Shown: positions 1 to 8,080, counted from the stretch's first letter. The stretch: DNA of 14,434 nt from UBA7672 sp035548775 (GCA_035548775.1 DASZSI010000023.1:1-14434), one strand, 5' to 3'. Translations and numbers: made by a program. The notes: generated from the sequence alone by a model not told the origin.

Positions 1-15
1 GCCCGGCGGTCCCGG

Positions 16-1356
16 CTACGCCTCTTCGTCGCCGATTTCCTTCATCAGCTCTTCGCGGGTGACCGATTTGTCGGTCACTTTCGCCTTGGAGAGGATGTAG
101 TCGACCACCTTCTCCTCGTAGATCGGCGCGCGAAGCTGAGCGAGGGCGCCGGGATTGTTGCGGTAGAATTCGATCACCGCCTTCTCTTGTCCGGGATAAC
201 GGCCGGCTTCCTGGCGCAAGGCCTGGCCGAGTTCCTCGTTGGTGATCTGGACATCGGCACGACGGCCGATCTCCGCCAGCACCAGGCCAAGGCGCACGCG
301 GCGCTCCGCGATTTTCTGGTATTCGGACTTCAACTCCTCGTCCGACTTGCCCTTGTCCTCGTCCGACAGGCGACCGGCATTCTTTTCAGCTTCGAACTGA
401 GCCCAGATCTGGTCGAACTCGGCTTTCACCATCATCGGCGGCAGTTCGAACGAGTGCCGCTCGTCGAGCGCATCAAGCAGGACACGCTTCACCTGCTGGC
501 GCGTGGCGAAGCCCAACTCGCCGGCGATCTGAGCTTTGATGGCATTCTTCAACGCATCAAGATTTTCAAGACCGAGCGTCTTGGCGAACTCTTCGTCGAT
601 CGATGGCGTCCGCGGGGCCTTCACTTCCTTGACCATGGTCTCGAACACGGCCGGTTTGCCCTTCAGCGTGTCGACCGGGTAGTCAGCCGGGAAGTCGACG
701 TTCACGTCCTTCTTGTCGCCCGCCTTGGCGCCGATCAGCTGGTCCTCGAAGCCGGGAATGAAACGGCCCGAGCCGATCACCAGCGTCGTTCCTTCGGCGG
801 ACCCGCCATCGAATTTTTCACCATCGATGCGGCCGACGAAGTCGATCACAACGGCATCGTCCTTTTCCGCCGCGCCGTCCTTCGCGTCGTAGGCCTTGTT
901 GTTCTCGGCGAGTTTCTGGAGCGACTCCGTGATTTCCGTCTCGGTCGGCTCAACCACCATGCGTTCGACTGCGATGGCGCTGACGTCGGTCGGCTCGAAC
1001 TCCGGCATCACCTCGAGCGTCATGTGATAGTCGAGGTCGGCCTCGCCGTTGATCAGCTTTTCCTGGTCGCTGTCGAGCTTGATGTCCGGCCGCGAGGCGG
1101 GGCGCAGCGACTTGTCCTCAAGCGCCTTGTTGGACGACTCCTGGACGAGATCGTTGACGATGTCGCCCATGATAGACTTGCCGTACATCTTCTGGATGTG
1201 AGCGGCGGGAACCTTGCCCGGGCGGAAGCCCTTCAGGCTCACCTTGGGCTGGATCTCGTTGATCTTCTCTTTCAGCTTGGCGGCAAGTTCCCCCTTGGGA
1301 ACGGAGATGCGGAACTCCCGCGAAAGACCTTCCGACTTCGTCTCGGTGACGTTCAT
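16..1356 (-). CDS. tig: Trigger factor, ribosome-associated chaperone
   Basis: Trigger factor docks at the ribosomal exit tunnel in the cytoplasm, shields nascent chains and carries a peptidyl-prolyl isomerase domain. The 446-residue product has the usual family length. The ribosome-docking signature GFRPGKVP is at residues 43-50. The FKBP-type domain spans about 165-250 (start of strand DAVVIDFVGRIDG, then GSGRFIPGFEDQL). The alpha-helical chaperone arms follow, and the protein ends in an acidic tail (IGDEEA). The ATG at 1356 places the N-terminal domain at its normal length. A GGGG run upstream is only a weak ribosome binding site. It lies downstream of tRNA-Leu on the same strand. I am sure of the identity from the motif order. 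Confidence 0.97.
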   Translation of the reverse strand: MNVTETKSEGLSREFRISVPKGELAAKLKEKINEIQPKVSLKGFRPGKVPAAHIQKMYGKSIMGDIVNDLVQESSNKALEDKSLRPASRPDIKLDSDQEKLINGEADLDYHMTLEVMPEFEPTDVSAIAVERMVVEPTETEITESLQKLAENNKAYDAKDGAAEKDDAVVIDFVGRIDGEKFDGGSAEGTTLVIGSGRFIPGFEDQLIGAKAGDKKDVNVDFPADYPVDTLKGKPAVFETMVKEVKAPRTPSIDEEFAKTLGLENLDALKNAIKAQIAGELGFATRQQVKRVLLDALDERHSFELPPMMVKAEFDQIWAQFEAEKNAGRLSDEDKGKSDEELKSEYQKIAERRVRLGLVLAEIGRRADVQITNEELGQALRQEAGRYPGQEKAVIEFYRNNPGALAQLRAPIYEEKVVDYILSKAKVTDKSVTREELMKEIGDEEA

Positions 1357-1391
1357 CAGGGAACCCCGGATGTACTGAATGGTTGGCCCCG

Positions 1392-1427
1392 CAGGCGGCT
1401 GCCGCCTGGCGAGGGAAGCCGGGCTTC
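1392..1427 (-). other. Two short inverted repeats between tRNA-Leu and tig
   Basis: CAGGCGG-CTG-CCGCCTG (1392-1408) is a perfect 7-bp stem. It is followed at 1415-1427 by GAAGCC-G-GGCTTC. Both lie between the tRNA 3' end and the tig start codon on the transcribed minus strand. They could terminate the tRNA transcript or form a structured tig leader. No T-run follows, so termination is not clear. Nothing else recognisable is seen in the 200-bp gap. Confidence 0.4.
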
Positions 1428-1556
1428 TTACATGGCCCTATCTTGCCTGTCTATGCAGCGTTTCGGGGCGATTTTGGGGCGCTCTTCCGGACCGGGAAAC
1501 CCTGGAAATCAGCCCTAAGGCTGGCTTGCCGAGCCGAAGCCCGAAGGAGCGAAGGC

Positions 1557-1641
1557 TGGTGCGGGTGGAGGGACTCGAACCCCCACGGGTTGCCCCGCTG
1601 GAACCTAAATCCAGTGCGTCTACCAATTCCGCCACATCCGC
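1557..1641 (-). tRNA. tRNA-Leu, anticodon UAG
   Basis: On the minus strand this folds as a class II tRNA with an extended variable arm (GCGGGGCAACCCGT). The D-arm is typical of leucine (GCGGAATTGGTAGACGC). The anticodon stem is CTGGA/TCCAG with loop TTTAGGT, giving anticodon UAG, which reads CUA and possibly other CUN codons. The T-loop is TTCGAGT. The 3' CCA is encoded (1559-1557) after discriminator A at 1560. The acceptor stem is GCGGATG/CACCCGC and has an A-C mismatch at pair 5-68, where a G-C pair is usual. It sits between the hydrate dehydratase gene and tig on the same strand. Confidence 0.95.
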
Positions 1642-1718
1642 ACGTAGCGGAAGGACTGATAGAGCCGTCCGGCGCTCCGCGCCAGCTACCACTTGCGCTT
1701 GAGCATAGCGCCTGGAGG

Positions 1719-3200
1719 TTAGCTCTTTTGGAGGCGTCCGGCATAAAGGCTGGCGATCGTTTCGCGCAGGGCGCCGTCGAGGTCTTCGGCCGTGAGCCCC
1801 GCCCCTGCCCTCAGGCCCGCATCGCCATGCATCCAGGCGCCGGCGCAGGCCGCATCGAACGCATCGAGCCCCTGAGCCAGCAACCCGCCTATTACGCCGG
1901 CGAGCACGTCGCCCGATCCTGCCGTCGCCAGGAACGGGGTCGCATGTGCGTTGACCACCGCCCGACCATCCGGCGCAGCGATCACAGTGTCGGCGCCCTT
2001 AAGAAGCACTACGGCATTGGCCCGGAGCGCTCCGGCGCGAGCCGCTTCGACCTTGCTTGAAGATACTCCGAGCACGCCCGGGAAGAGGCGCTCGAACTCG
2101 CCGGTGTGAGGGGTCAGGACTGCCGGAGAAGAAAGGATCTGCTGTAGAGCCACCGCTTGACCAGCGAACACGGAGATAGCGTCGGCGTCGATCACCAGCG
2201 ATCGTCCGGCTTGCGCCAGCCGATCGACATGGTCCCGCGTCGCCGGCGTGACGCCGGCTGCGGGGCCGATAACAACGGCGGTGAATTTCTCGGTCAGCTT
2301 CACCAGTTCGGCCGCGTCGGCGAAGACCGAGGTCATCACCGCTTCGACTGACTTCGCGGCGACGGCGAGAGACTCAGGTGGGCACAGCAAGGTCACCAGC
2401 CCCGCACCGATCCGCAGGCCTGCGCGAGCCGAGAGACGCGCGGCGCCGGTGTTGGCAGGTCCGCCTGTCACCACACCCAGCTGCCCCCGCTTGTGCTTGT
2501 AGGAGGCGGTTTCCGGCCAGAGCAGCTTGTCAGCCCACAGGACGGGCGCGTTCTCGCATAGCTGTCCGCCACCGACTTCCTCCACAAACTTGCCGAAGCC
2601 AATCTGAGCAACATCAACCTCGCCGCAGAGTTCAGCGGCCGGTTGCAGGACGTGCGCGGGCTTCTTGGCGCAGAAGGTGACCGTGACATCGGCCTTGATC
2701 GCGACGCCCAACACAGCTCCCGTGTCGCCGCTGACGCCGGAGGGAACGTCGATCGCGACAACCTTGGCGCCTGAACCATTCACCTGGTCGACCGCAAATT
2801 CGGCTTCGCCCGAGAGCGAACGCGAAAGACCAGCGCCAAACAAGCCATCCAGCACGATGTCACCGGCATGGACGCGAAGGTCCTCAAGCGGAAAATGCGC
2901 GCCGGTCCAGCGCCTGGCAGCGTCCGCACCTTCCTGCGTGCGTGGGCCGCCGGGCGCTAGTTCGTAGAGCGCTACCTCGCGGCCCAGATCGACCAGCCGC
3001 CGCGCCGCTACAAAGGCGTCGCCGCCATTGTTGCCGGGTCCGGCGAGCACGACGACACGCCCCTCGGGAAACTCCGCATGCAGAATGTCGGCGCAAGCGT
3101 GCCCGGCCTCGCCCATCAGCATCCCGAGCGAAATGCCAGCTCCCACCGCGCGCCGTTCGCACTCCCGAACTTCATCGCAGGTGAGGATGGCTTGCGTCAT
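1719..3200 (-). CDS. nnr: Bifunctional NAD(P)H-hydrate epimerase / ADP-dependent NAD(P)H-hydrate dehydratase
   Basis: This enzyme repairs damaged NADH/NADPH hydrates. The N-terminal YjeF-type half epimerises the R and S hydrates; the C-terminal ribokinase-like half dehydrates the S form using ADP. The 493 residues fit the fused form. The N-terminal half shows GPGNNGGDAFVAARRL (54-69), LDGLFGAGL and IDVPSGVSGDTG. The C-terminal half shows KHKRGQLGVVTGG, VIDADAISVF, LTPHTGEFERL, LKGADTVI and AGSGD ending at catalytic-type D431. The usual GPGLG strand reads GPAAG here. The ATG at 3200 overlaps the stop of the upstream phosphatase gene (ATGA), which suggests translational coupling. An open frame continues upstream to 3473 but lies inside that gene in another frame, so I reject the longer start. 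Confidence 0.95.
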   Translation of the reverse strand: MTQAILTCDEVRECERRAVGAGISLGMLMGEAGHACADILHAEFPEGRVVVLAGPGNNGGDAFVAARRLVDLGREVALYELAPGGPRTQEGADAARRWTGAHFPLEDLRVHAGDIVLDGLFGAGLSRSLSGEAEFAVDQVNGSGAKVVAIDVPSGVSGDTGAVLGVAIKADVTVTFCAKKPAHVLQPAAELCGEVDVAQIGFGKFVEEVGGGQLCENAPVLWADKLLWPETASYKHKRGQLGVVTGGPANTGAARLSARAGLRIGAGLVTLLCPPESLAVAAKSVEAVMTSVFADAAELVKLTEKFTAVVIGPAAGVTPATRDHVDRLAQAGRSLVIDADAISVFAGQAVALQQILSSPAVLTPHTGEFERLFPGVLGVSSSKVEAARAGALRANAVVLLKGADTVIAAPDGRAVVNAHATPFLATAGSGDVLAGVIGGLLAQGLDAFDAACAGAWMHGDAGLRAGAGLTAEDLDGALRETIASLYAGRLQKS

Positions 3201-3736
3201 GTCACGATCGTCGCTGCTTCCGATCCGAGTTCGGCGATCACCAGCTTGCCCCCGCGGCGCGTCAGCTTGGTGATCGAGCAATGGCCGGGGCGGAAGACCG
3301 TAACGCGGTCTTCTCCCGTCAGTAGGCCAACGATCACGTTGATGGCGACGAAGTGCGAGAACACGGCCGTGTCGTCCTGTAGCCTGTCGACGGCTGCGAG
3401 AACATTGTTGCGCCAGTCGCGATAGTCCGGCGCGCCTTCGGACCAGTTTCCGGTCATCACACCCTTGAGCCACAGGGCGCGATCAGGTGTTCCCGACGGG
3501 GCGACGATCTCGCCAACCGCCGCTTCGATACGCGCATGGGTCTCCACCAGTTTCTCGAACGGGGCGGCCGTTTCACGCGAGCGCTGGAGGGGCGAAGTGA
3601 TGGCCCGCTTTGCCCCCGCCTGCGCCAGGGTTTCGGCGGCCGCCTGGGCCTGCCGGGCGCCGAGTTCCGTCAATCCCGGGTTTGGATGCGCACCCCAGCC
3701 TGCCGCCGGCTCGCCATGTCGGATCAGGTAGATCAT
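3197..3736 (-). CDS. Histidine phosphatase family protein (phosphoglycerate-mutase-like)
   Basis: The 179-residue protein starts with LIRHGE (R6, H7, G8, E9); H7 is the expected phospho-accepting histidine. SPLQRSRETA (48-57) carries the second arginine (R52), E76 fits the acid position, and FSH with H128 completes the catalytic pocket. These are the hallmarks of branch-1 histidine phosphatases. The substrate cannot be told from sequence. There is no signal peptide, so it is probably cytoplasmic. A GAGG motif four bases before the ATG supports the start. It is first in a probable operon with the hydrate-repair enzyme, sharing a 4-bp overlap, which hints at a house-cleaning or metabolite-repair role (inference). 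Confidence 0.9.
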   Translation of the reverse strand: MIYLIRHGEPAAGWGAHPNPGLTELGARQAQAAAETLAQAGAKRAITSPLQRSRETAAPFEKLVETHARIEAAVGEIVAPSGTPDRALWLKGVMTGNWSEGAPDYRDWRNNVLAAVDRLQDDTAVFSHFVAINVIVGLLTGEDRVTVFRPGHCSITKLTRRGGKLVIAELGSEAATIVT

Positions 3737-3832
3737 GTGGACCTCGGCCCGCGATTACTCAGGATTTTCAAGCACGTGATCCCTATCAGACGACCGTTCT
3801 GTGGATAAGCCAGACAGGTCCCGATCAAAATC

Positions 3833-3894
3833 TAGGCGCATACGCCTATAAAGCAGGCGCCCCTTACGCTGGCGCACGACTTTCGGGCGCCTGC
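3833..3894. promoter_or_regulatory. Palindrome cluster upstream of glnB (candidate operators)
   Basis: TAGGCG-CATA-CGCCTA (3833-3848) is a perfect 6-bp-arm palindrome. It is followed by a perfect 10-bp inverted repeat, GCAGGCGCCC (3853-3862) and GGGCGCCTGC (3885-3894), 22 bp apart. AGGCGC recurs at 3834 and 3856, one 22-bp step and so about two helical turns apart. A TATAAA at 3847-3852 overlaps the first palindrome and could be a -10 element, but no good -35 is visible. The layout suits a dimeric regulator controlling glnBA and/or the divergent phosphatase operon. It does not match the NtrC consensus. Function is inferred. Confidence 0.45.
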
Positions 3895-3984
3895 CCTACT
3901 CCACGCGCGCGCGATCGTGCATGGAGACGGGCGCTCCGCCGGCGCCGAAGCGGCGTCAAAACGTGTGGTCTTCAAGGACACGAA

Positions 3985-4323
3985 ATGAAGAAGATCGAGG
4001 CAGTCATCAAGCCGTTCAAACTCGATGAGGTGAAGGAAGCGCTTCACGCCGTCGGCCTGCAGGGCATGACGGTTTTCGAGGTCAAAGGCTTCGGCCGCCA
4101 GCGCGGCCACACCGAACTCTATCGCGGCGCGGAATACATCGTCGATTTCCTTCCGAAGCTGAAAATCGAAGTCGTGGTCAGCGACCATCAGCTTGATGCG
4201 GCAGTGGGCGCGATCACCAAGGCCGCCCAGACTGGCAAGATTGGCGACGGGAAGATATTCGTCTCCGAGATTTCGGAAGTTATTCGTATTCGTACCGGCG
4301 AGACCGGCGATCAGGCCATCTGA
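3985..4323 (+). CDS. glnB: Nitrogen regulatory protein P-II
   Basis: P-II is a trimeric sensor of 2-oxoglutarate, ATP/ADP and, through uridylylation, glutamine. It controls glutamine synthetase adenylylation and the Ntr system. The product has the canonical 112 residues, opens with MKKIEAVIKPFKLDEV and has T-loop FGRQRGHTELYRGAEYIVDFLPK segments with Y51 as the uridylylation site. The B-loop (TGKIGDGKIFV) and C-loop (IRTGE) are intact. AAGGA six bases before the ATG at 3985 decides the start; the frame is open further upstream, but that extension has no P-II homology. It is followed 68 bp later by glnA, the usual alphaproteobacterial glnBA pair. It is GlnB-type by its link to glnA rather than amtB. 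Confidence 0.97.
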   Translation: MKKIEAVIKPFKLDEVKEALHAVGLQGMTVFEVKGFGRQRGHTELYRGAEYIVDFLPKLKIEVVVSDHQLDAAVGAITKAAQTGKIGDGKIFVSEISEVIRIRTGETGDQAI

Positions 4324-4355
4324 CGCCACCGACCGGATTTGGGTTTTTGGATCGG

Positions 4356-4372
4356 CCCCGCCTGGGCCGGGG
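4356..4372 (+). promoter_or_regulatory. Hairpin between glnB and glnA
   Basis: CCCCG (4356-4360) pairs with CGGGG (4368-4372) around a short GC-rich loop in the 68-bp glnB-glnA spacer, just before the glnA ribosome binding site. No T-run follows. It may stabilise processed glnA mRNA or adjust the GlnB:GlnA ratio (inference). Confidence 0.35.
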
Positions 4373-4391
4373 TGAACGAGGGAGACACGAC

Positions 4392-5795
4392 GTGTCCGAC
4401 GCTATCTTCAAGACCATCAAGGAAAAGGACGTCCAGTACGTCGACCTGCGCTTCACCGACATGCGCGGCAAGCTTCAGCACGTCACGTTTGATCTCTCGA
4501 TGGTCGACAAGAACCTGTTCGTCGACGGCACGATGTTCGACGGCTCCTCGATCGCCGGATGGAAGGCGATCAACGAGTCCGACATGCTTCTGATGCCCGA
4601 CCCGAACTCCGCGCGGATCGATCCCTTCTTCCAGCAGACCACGCTGGCGATCATGTGCGACATCCTCAATCCGAACGACAACACGCCGTACAACCGCGAC
4701 CCGCGCACCATGGCCAAGAAGGCCGAGATGTACCTGAAGTCGTCGGGCATCGGCGACACCGCCTATTTCGGCCCCGAGGCGGAATTCTTCGTGTTCTCGG
4801 ACGTCCGCTGGAACACCGACCCGAACAACATGGGCTACACGTTTGATGATCCGGAGCTGCCGTTCAACACGGGCAAGCAGTATGAAGGCGGCAACCTCGG
4901 CCACCGTCCGGGCCCGAAGGGCGGCTACTTCCCCGTCCCGCCGGTCGATGCGCTGCAGGACATGCGCTCCGAAATGCTCACGCTGATGGGCGAGCTCGGC
5001 CTTCAGCCCGAAAAGCACCACCACGAAGTGGCGCCTGCGCAGCACGAGCTCGGCATGAAGTTCAACACGTTGGTCCAGATGGCCGACAACATGCAGCTCT
5101 ATAAATACGTCGTGCACAACGTGGCCGCGAGCTACGGCAAGACCGCGACGTTCATGCCGAAGCCGTACTACAAGGACAACGGCTCGGGCATGCACGTGCA
5201 CCAGTCGATCTGGAAGGACGGCAACCCGCTGTTCGCCGGCGACAAGTACGCCGACCTCTCGCAAACCTGCCTCTGGTACATCGGCGGCATTATCAAGCAC
5301 GCGAAGGCGATCAACGCCTTCTCGAACTCGACCACCAACTCGTACAAGCGCCTGGTGCCGGGCTATGAAGCGCCGGTGCTGCTGGCCTACTCCGCCCGCA
5401 ACCGTTCGGCGTCGGTCCGTATTCCGTGGACGCCCTCGCCGAAAGGCAAGCGCATCGAGGTTCGTTTCCCCGACCCGGCCGGCAACCCGTATCTTACCTA
5501 TACCGCGCTGATGATGGCCGGCCTCGACGGCATCAACAAGAAGATCGATCCGGGTCCGTCCATGGACAAGGATCTCTACTCGCTGCCGCCGGAAGAGCTG
5601 AAGAACATCCCGACTGTCTGCGGCAGCTTGCGCCAGGCGCTCGAAAGCCTGGATGCGGACCGCGACTTCCTCAAGGGCGGCGGCGTGATGGACGACGATT
5701 TCATCGACGCCTACATCGACCTGAAGATGGAAGAGGTGATGCGCTACGAAACGACGCCGCACCCGGTCGAGTTCGATATGTACTACAAATACTGA
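4392..5795 (+). CDS. glnA: Type I glutamine synthetase
   Basis: This is the dodecameric enzyme that makes glutamine from glutamate, ammonium and ATP. The 467-residue length is typical of GSI-beta. Visible marks are the D50 region MFDGSSIAGW (48-57), metal ligands E129 and E131 in FGPEAEFF, the ATP/glutamate segment NGSGMHVHQS (263-272), NRSASVRIP, EVRFPDPAGNPY, and Y396 in DLYSLPPEE, the adenylylation site. The start is GTG at 4392, preceded by GGGAG with 7-nt spacing; this gives the normal N-terminus SDAIFKTIKEKDVQYVDLRF. A longer frame from 4347 has no family support. Upstream glnB supplies the P-II signal that works through the adenylyltransferase GlnE, not in this window. Confidence 0.98.
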   Translation: MSDAIFKTIKEKDVQYVDLRFTDMRGKLQHVTFDLSMVDKNLFVDGTMFDGSSIAGWKAINESDMLLMPDPNSARIDPFFQQTTLAIMCDILNPNDNTPYNRDPRTMAKKAEMYLKSSGIGDTAYFGPEAEFFVFSDVRWNTDPNNMGYTFDDPELPFNTGKQYEGGNLGHRPGPKGGYFPVPPVDALQDMRSEMLTLMGELGLQPEKHHHEVAPAQHELGMKFNTLVQMADNMQLYKYVVHNVAASYGKTATFMPKPYYKDNGSGMHVHQSIWKDGNPLFAGDKYADLSQTCLWYIGGIIKHAKAINAFSNSTTNSYKRLVPGYEAPVLLAYSARNRSASVRIPWTPSPKGKRIEVRFPDPAGNPYLTYTALMMAGLDGINKKIDPGPSMDKDLYSLPPEELKNIPTVCGSLRQALESLDADRDFLKGGGVMDDDFIDAYIDLKMEEVMRYETTPHPVEFDMYYKY

Positions 5796-5828
5796 TCCCT
5801 TCCGGATCAGGGATTTCGCCGAAAGGCG
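5792..5828 (+). terminator. Tandem hairpins at the glnA stop codon
   Basis: CTGATCC-CTTCC-GGATCAG (5792-5810) is a perfect 7-bp stem that includes the glnA stop codon. ATTT and a second small hairpin, CGCC-GAAA-GGCG (5817-5828, GNRA loop), follow at once. There is no long T-run, so termination is likely but not certain; the pair could also protect the mRNA 3' end. Confidence 0.5.
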
Positions 5829-5884
5829 GCCGGCGGCGCTGGAGGAGACTCCGGCGCTGTCTTCATTTGCGCTAAGGGTGCGGC

Positions 5885-7354
5885 ATGTCCCTGGCGCGAT
5901 TCATCCTTGGTCTTGCCGCACTCGCCGCCTCTGGCGCATGCAGCACGCTCGGCGGAGACATCGCAACGCAGCTCAACACTCCCGGCCTGGCGGGCGCGCG
6001 ATGGGGGATGCTGGTCACGACGATGGACGGTCGAGAGATCGTGTCGATCCGACCTGACGAACGATTTGTGCCGGCGTCGAACACCAAGATGTTCACCATC
6101 GCCGCGGCGTTCGAACAGCTGAAGAACCTCGACGTGCCCGACCCGTCTGCCGGAGCATCGATCAGGCTCGAGCCGCATGAGGGCGGCGGACCGCCGGATC
6201 TCGTGATCGTCGGGGGCGGCGATGCCGCGCTGATCGATGCGGACGATTGCGAGAACGACTGCCTGCACACCTTGGCGGATATGGTCGTGGAAAATGGCGT
6301 GACGCATGTGCAGGACGTAATCGGCGATGATCGCCTGTTTCCAGACCAGCGCTGGGCGCCCGGCTGGGGCGTGGATGACATTCAGGTCCGCGCGGGGGAG
6401 CCCGTTTCCGCGCTTGTGATCAACAGCAATGAGCTGACGCTGCACATTTCACCAGGCCCGGCAGCCGGCACGCCGGCGCTCGCGACATGGCGGCAGGGCG
6501 ATGACTTCTTCCGTATCGAGAATGACGCGACAACTGTCGAGGGCGACAAGGAGTCTGTCCGCATCGAGCGCCGTCCCGGCGCCGACACGGTCCGCGTATA
6601 CGGAACGATCGGTGTGAACGTGAAGCCGCTGACGATTCCAATAGCAGTCGAGGACCCTGCTCTCACGGGCGCTTGGCGGATAAAGCAGTTGCTGGAACAG
6701 CGCGGCGTGAAGGTCGACGGCCAAATCCGCGCGCGCCATCGGCCGATGGCGACCTCCGATCTTCCAGATGTGCGCACGGAAGCTCCGCCGCCACTGGACT
6801 GGGCCGGTGTTGAGATTGCCCGGCTGACGCCGCCGCCGCTGATCGACGATATCCGCTTCACCTCGAAGCAGAGCCAGAACCTGCACGCCGAAGTGTTGTT
6901 GCGCCGGCTCGGTCGCATCAACGGTGCGGGATCGATTGAGGACGGGCTGGCCGTTGTAAAGGCGATGCTAGTGGAAGCGAATGCCAATCCGGCGACATAT
7001 GACTTCTTAGATGGCTCGGGCCTCTCGATTTACAATCGCACGACGCCGCGCATGGTCGTTGCCTTCCTACGTTGGGCCGCAAAGCAAAACTGGGGTGCTG
7101 CGTGGCGCGATGTCATGCCTGTCGGCGGAGTGGATGGCACACTGGCCCGGCGGTTCAAGGGCACGGCTCTGGAAGGCAAGGTGTTCGCCAAGACCGGCAC
7201 GCTCAATGGCGTCAATTCCCTCTCCGGCTTCCTGGTCGCAAAAAGCGGGCAAACGCTCGTCTTCTCGGTGTTCGCCAATGACCGGCCAGCAAGTTCGGAA
7301 TCTGCAATCGGGCCGATGGACACCGCTCTTTTGAGCATCGCGGCGGCAAATTAA
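5885..7354 (+). CDS. dacB: D-alanyl-D-alanine carboxypeptidase/endopeptidase, PBP4 (S13) family, predicted lipoprotein
   Basis: Family S13 enzymes trim the terminal D-Ala of peptidoglycan stem peptides and cut cross-links in the periplasm. The 489-residue product carries all three penicillin-binding motifs: SNTK (S65 nucleophile, K68), the DGSGLS block (376-381, with N384), and KTG (436-438). The large insert between motifs 1 and 2 is typical of PBP4. The N-terminus is a hydrophobic signal ending SGAC, with C19 as lipidation site, so the protein is predicted to be membrane-anchored, unlike the soluble E. coli PBP4. AAGGG precedes the ATG at 5885. The gene dacB is named by family resemblance only. 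A transglycosylase-like lipoprotein lies nearby downstream. Confidence 0.9.
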   Translation: MSLARFILGLAALAASGACSTLGGDIATQLNTPGLAGARWGMLVTTMDGREIVSIRPDERFVPASNTKMFTIAAAFEQLKNLDVPDPSAGASIRLEPHEGGGPPDLVIVGGGDAALIDADDCENDCLHTLADMVVENGVTHVQDVIGDDRLFPDQRWAPGWGVDDIQVRAGEPVSALVINSNELTLHISPGPAAGTPALATWRQGDDFFRIENDATTVEGDKESVRIERRPGADTVRVYGTIGVNVKPLTIPIAVEDPALTGAWRIKQLLEQRGVKVDGQIRARHRPMATSDLPDVRTEAPPPLDWAGVEIARLTPPPLIDDIRFTSKQSQNLHAEVLLRRLGRINGAGSIEDGLAVVKAMLVEANANPATYDFLDGSGLSIYNRTTPRMVVAFLRWAAKQNWGAAWRDVMPVGGVDGTLARRFKGTALEGKVFAKTGTLNGVNSLSGFLVAKSGQTLVFSVFANDRPASSESAIGPMDTALLSIAAAN

Positions 7355-7374
7355 TCCGGCCAGGCTCGCCGCAG

Positions 7375-7415
7375 CCACCCCCACACCTAGGTCTCTCGGC
7401 AGGTAAGGTGGGTGG
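7375..7415 (+). promoter_or_regulatory. Imperfect inverted repeat covering the ribosome binding region of the next gene
   Basis: CCACCC (7375-7380) pairs with GGGTGG (7410-7415), and ACCT (7385-7388) pairs with AGGT (7401-7404). The paired stretch includes the purine-rich AGGTAAGG that would serve as ribosome binding site for the gene starting at 7422. Folding could mask translation initiation. This is inferred from base pairing by eye. Confidence 0.3.
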
Positions 7416-7421
7416 GCGCCC

Positions 7422-8057
7422 ATGACGGAACACGAATTGCTGACCTACGAGCAGGCCCGCGACAGGGCTGCGATCGATCCCGCAATGTCGGCATTGTTCA
7501 ATTGGCTGGAGTCTTATCCCGGCAATCCGCACGCAGAGCTTGGCCGGCCGGGGGCGATATGCCCATTCACACGACCGTCGCGGCGGCTCGGCGCCACACG
7601 CATCAGCCTCAGCTCGGCCGGCGCGGAGGATGAAGAGAGCGCCTTTGCGCAGGTGCGCCGCGCCTATGCCGACCTAGACCGCATCCCGGTTGAGCGCGGC
7701 AAGGAGGAGTTCCGAGCGGTGGTGATCGCTTTTCCCAACTGCATGAGCGATGCCGGCATCGAAATGCTGGAGCGGGTTGCGAAGCAGCACAAATACTATT
7801 CGATCGTACGCTTCCGCACGATCGGGTTGCTGCATGAGAAGTCAAAGGCGCCAGGACTGTGGAACCCCAATTTCCATCCCATGCGCGCGCCCATGCCGCT
7901 GGTCGCCATCCGCCACATCGTGGAACAGGACGCCCCCTTCATCATCGACCAGCATCTGCAATGGGCGCCGTATTTGCTGCGTTTTGGGCTGCCCGGAGCG
8001 CGGCGCCTGATGAATTACGGGCGGCATCGCCGCACGCCGCCAACTGCAGTTGGTTGA
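7422..8057 (+). CDS. DUF6875-like protein of unknown function
   Basis: The product has 211 residues, no signal peptide and no membrane segment, so it is probably cytoplasmic. It shows a LGRPGAICPF block (about 40-49), a central strand with AVVIAFPNC, and a C-terminal block with FHPM...MPLVAIRHIVEQDAPF. This pattern recalls the family I know as DUF6875, whose members share a G-x-x-CPF motif and a PxPxLAIRH motif; that match is from memory and not confirmed. No catalytic residues can be named with confidence. C47 is the most conserved-looking cysteine. The ATG at 7422 is preceded by GGTGGG and a possible masking hairpin. The basic C-terminus (GRHRRTPP) may be disordered. Confidence 0.7.
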   Translation: MTEHELLTYEQARDRAAIDPAMSALFNWLESYPGNPHAELGRPGAICPFTRPSRRLGATRISLSSAGAEDEESAFAQVRRAYADLDRIPVERGKEEFRAVVIAFPNCMSDAGIEMLERVAKQHKYYSIVRFRTIGLLHEKSKAPGLWNPNFHPMRAPMPLVAIRHIVEQDAPFIIDQHLQWAPYLLRFGLPGARRLMNYGRHRRTPPTAVG

Positions 8058-8080
8058 AGCAGCCTTAACCTCGTTCGTGT

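Noticed and set aside
187..1518. A 443-codon open frame antisense to tig
   Set aside because: Shadow frame of a clear trigger factor gene; no motif or start signal of its own.
3201..3473. N-terminal extension of the hydrate epimerase/dehydratase
   Set aside because: The extra residues are Arg-rich, lie inside the histidine phosphatase gene in another frame, and the ATGA overlap start gives the normal family N-terminus.
3869..3885. Possible sigma-54 promoter upstream of glnB (CTGGCGCACGACTTTCG)
   Set aside because: The GG is present but the GC at the -12 position with correct spacing is missing.
4311..5762. A 483-codon open frame antisense to glnA
   Set aside because: It mirrors glnA codon structure in a high-GC gene, is rich in Val/Arg/His/Leu with no recognisable domain, and glnA is certain.
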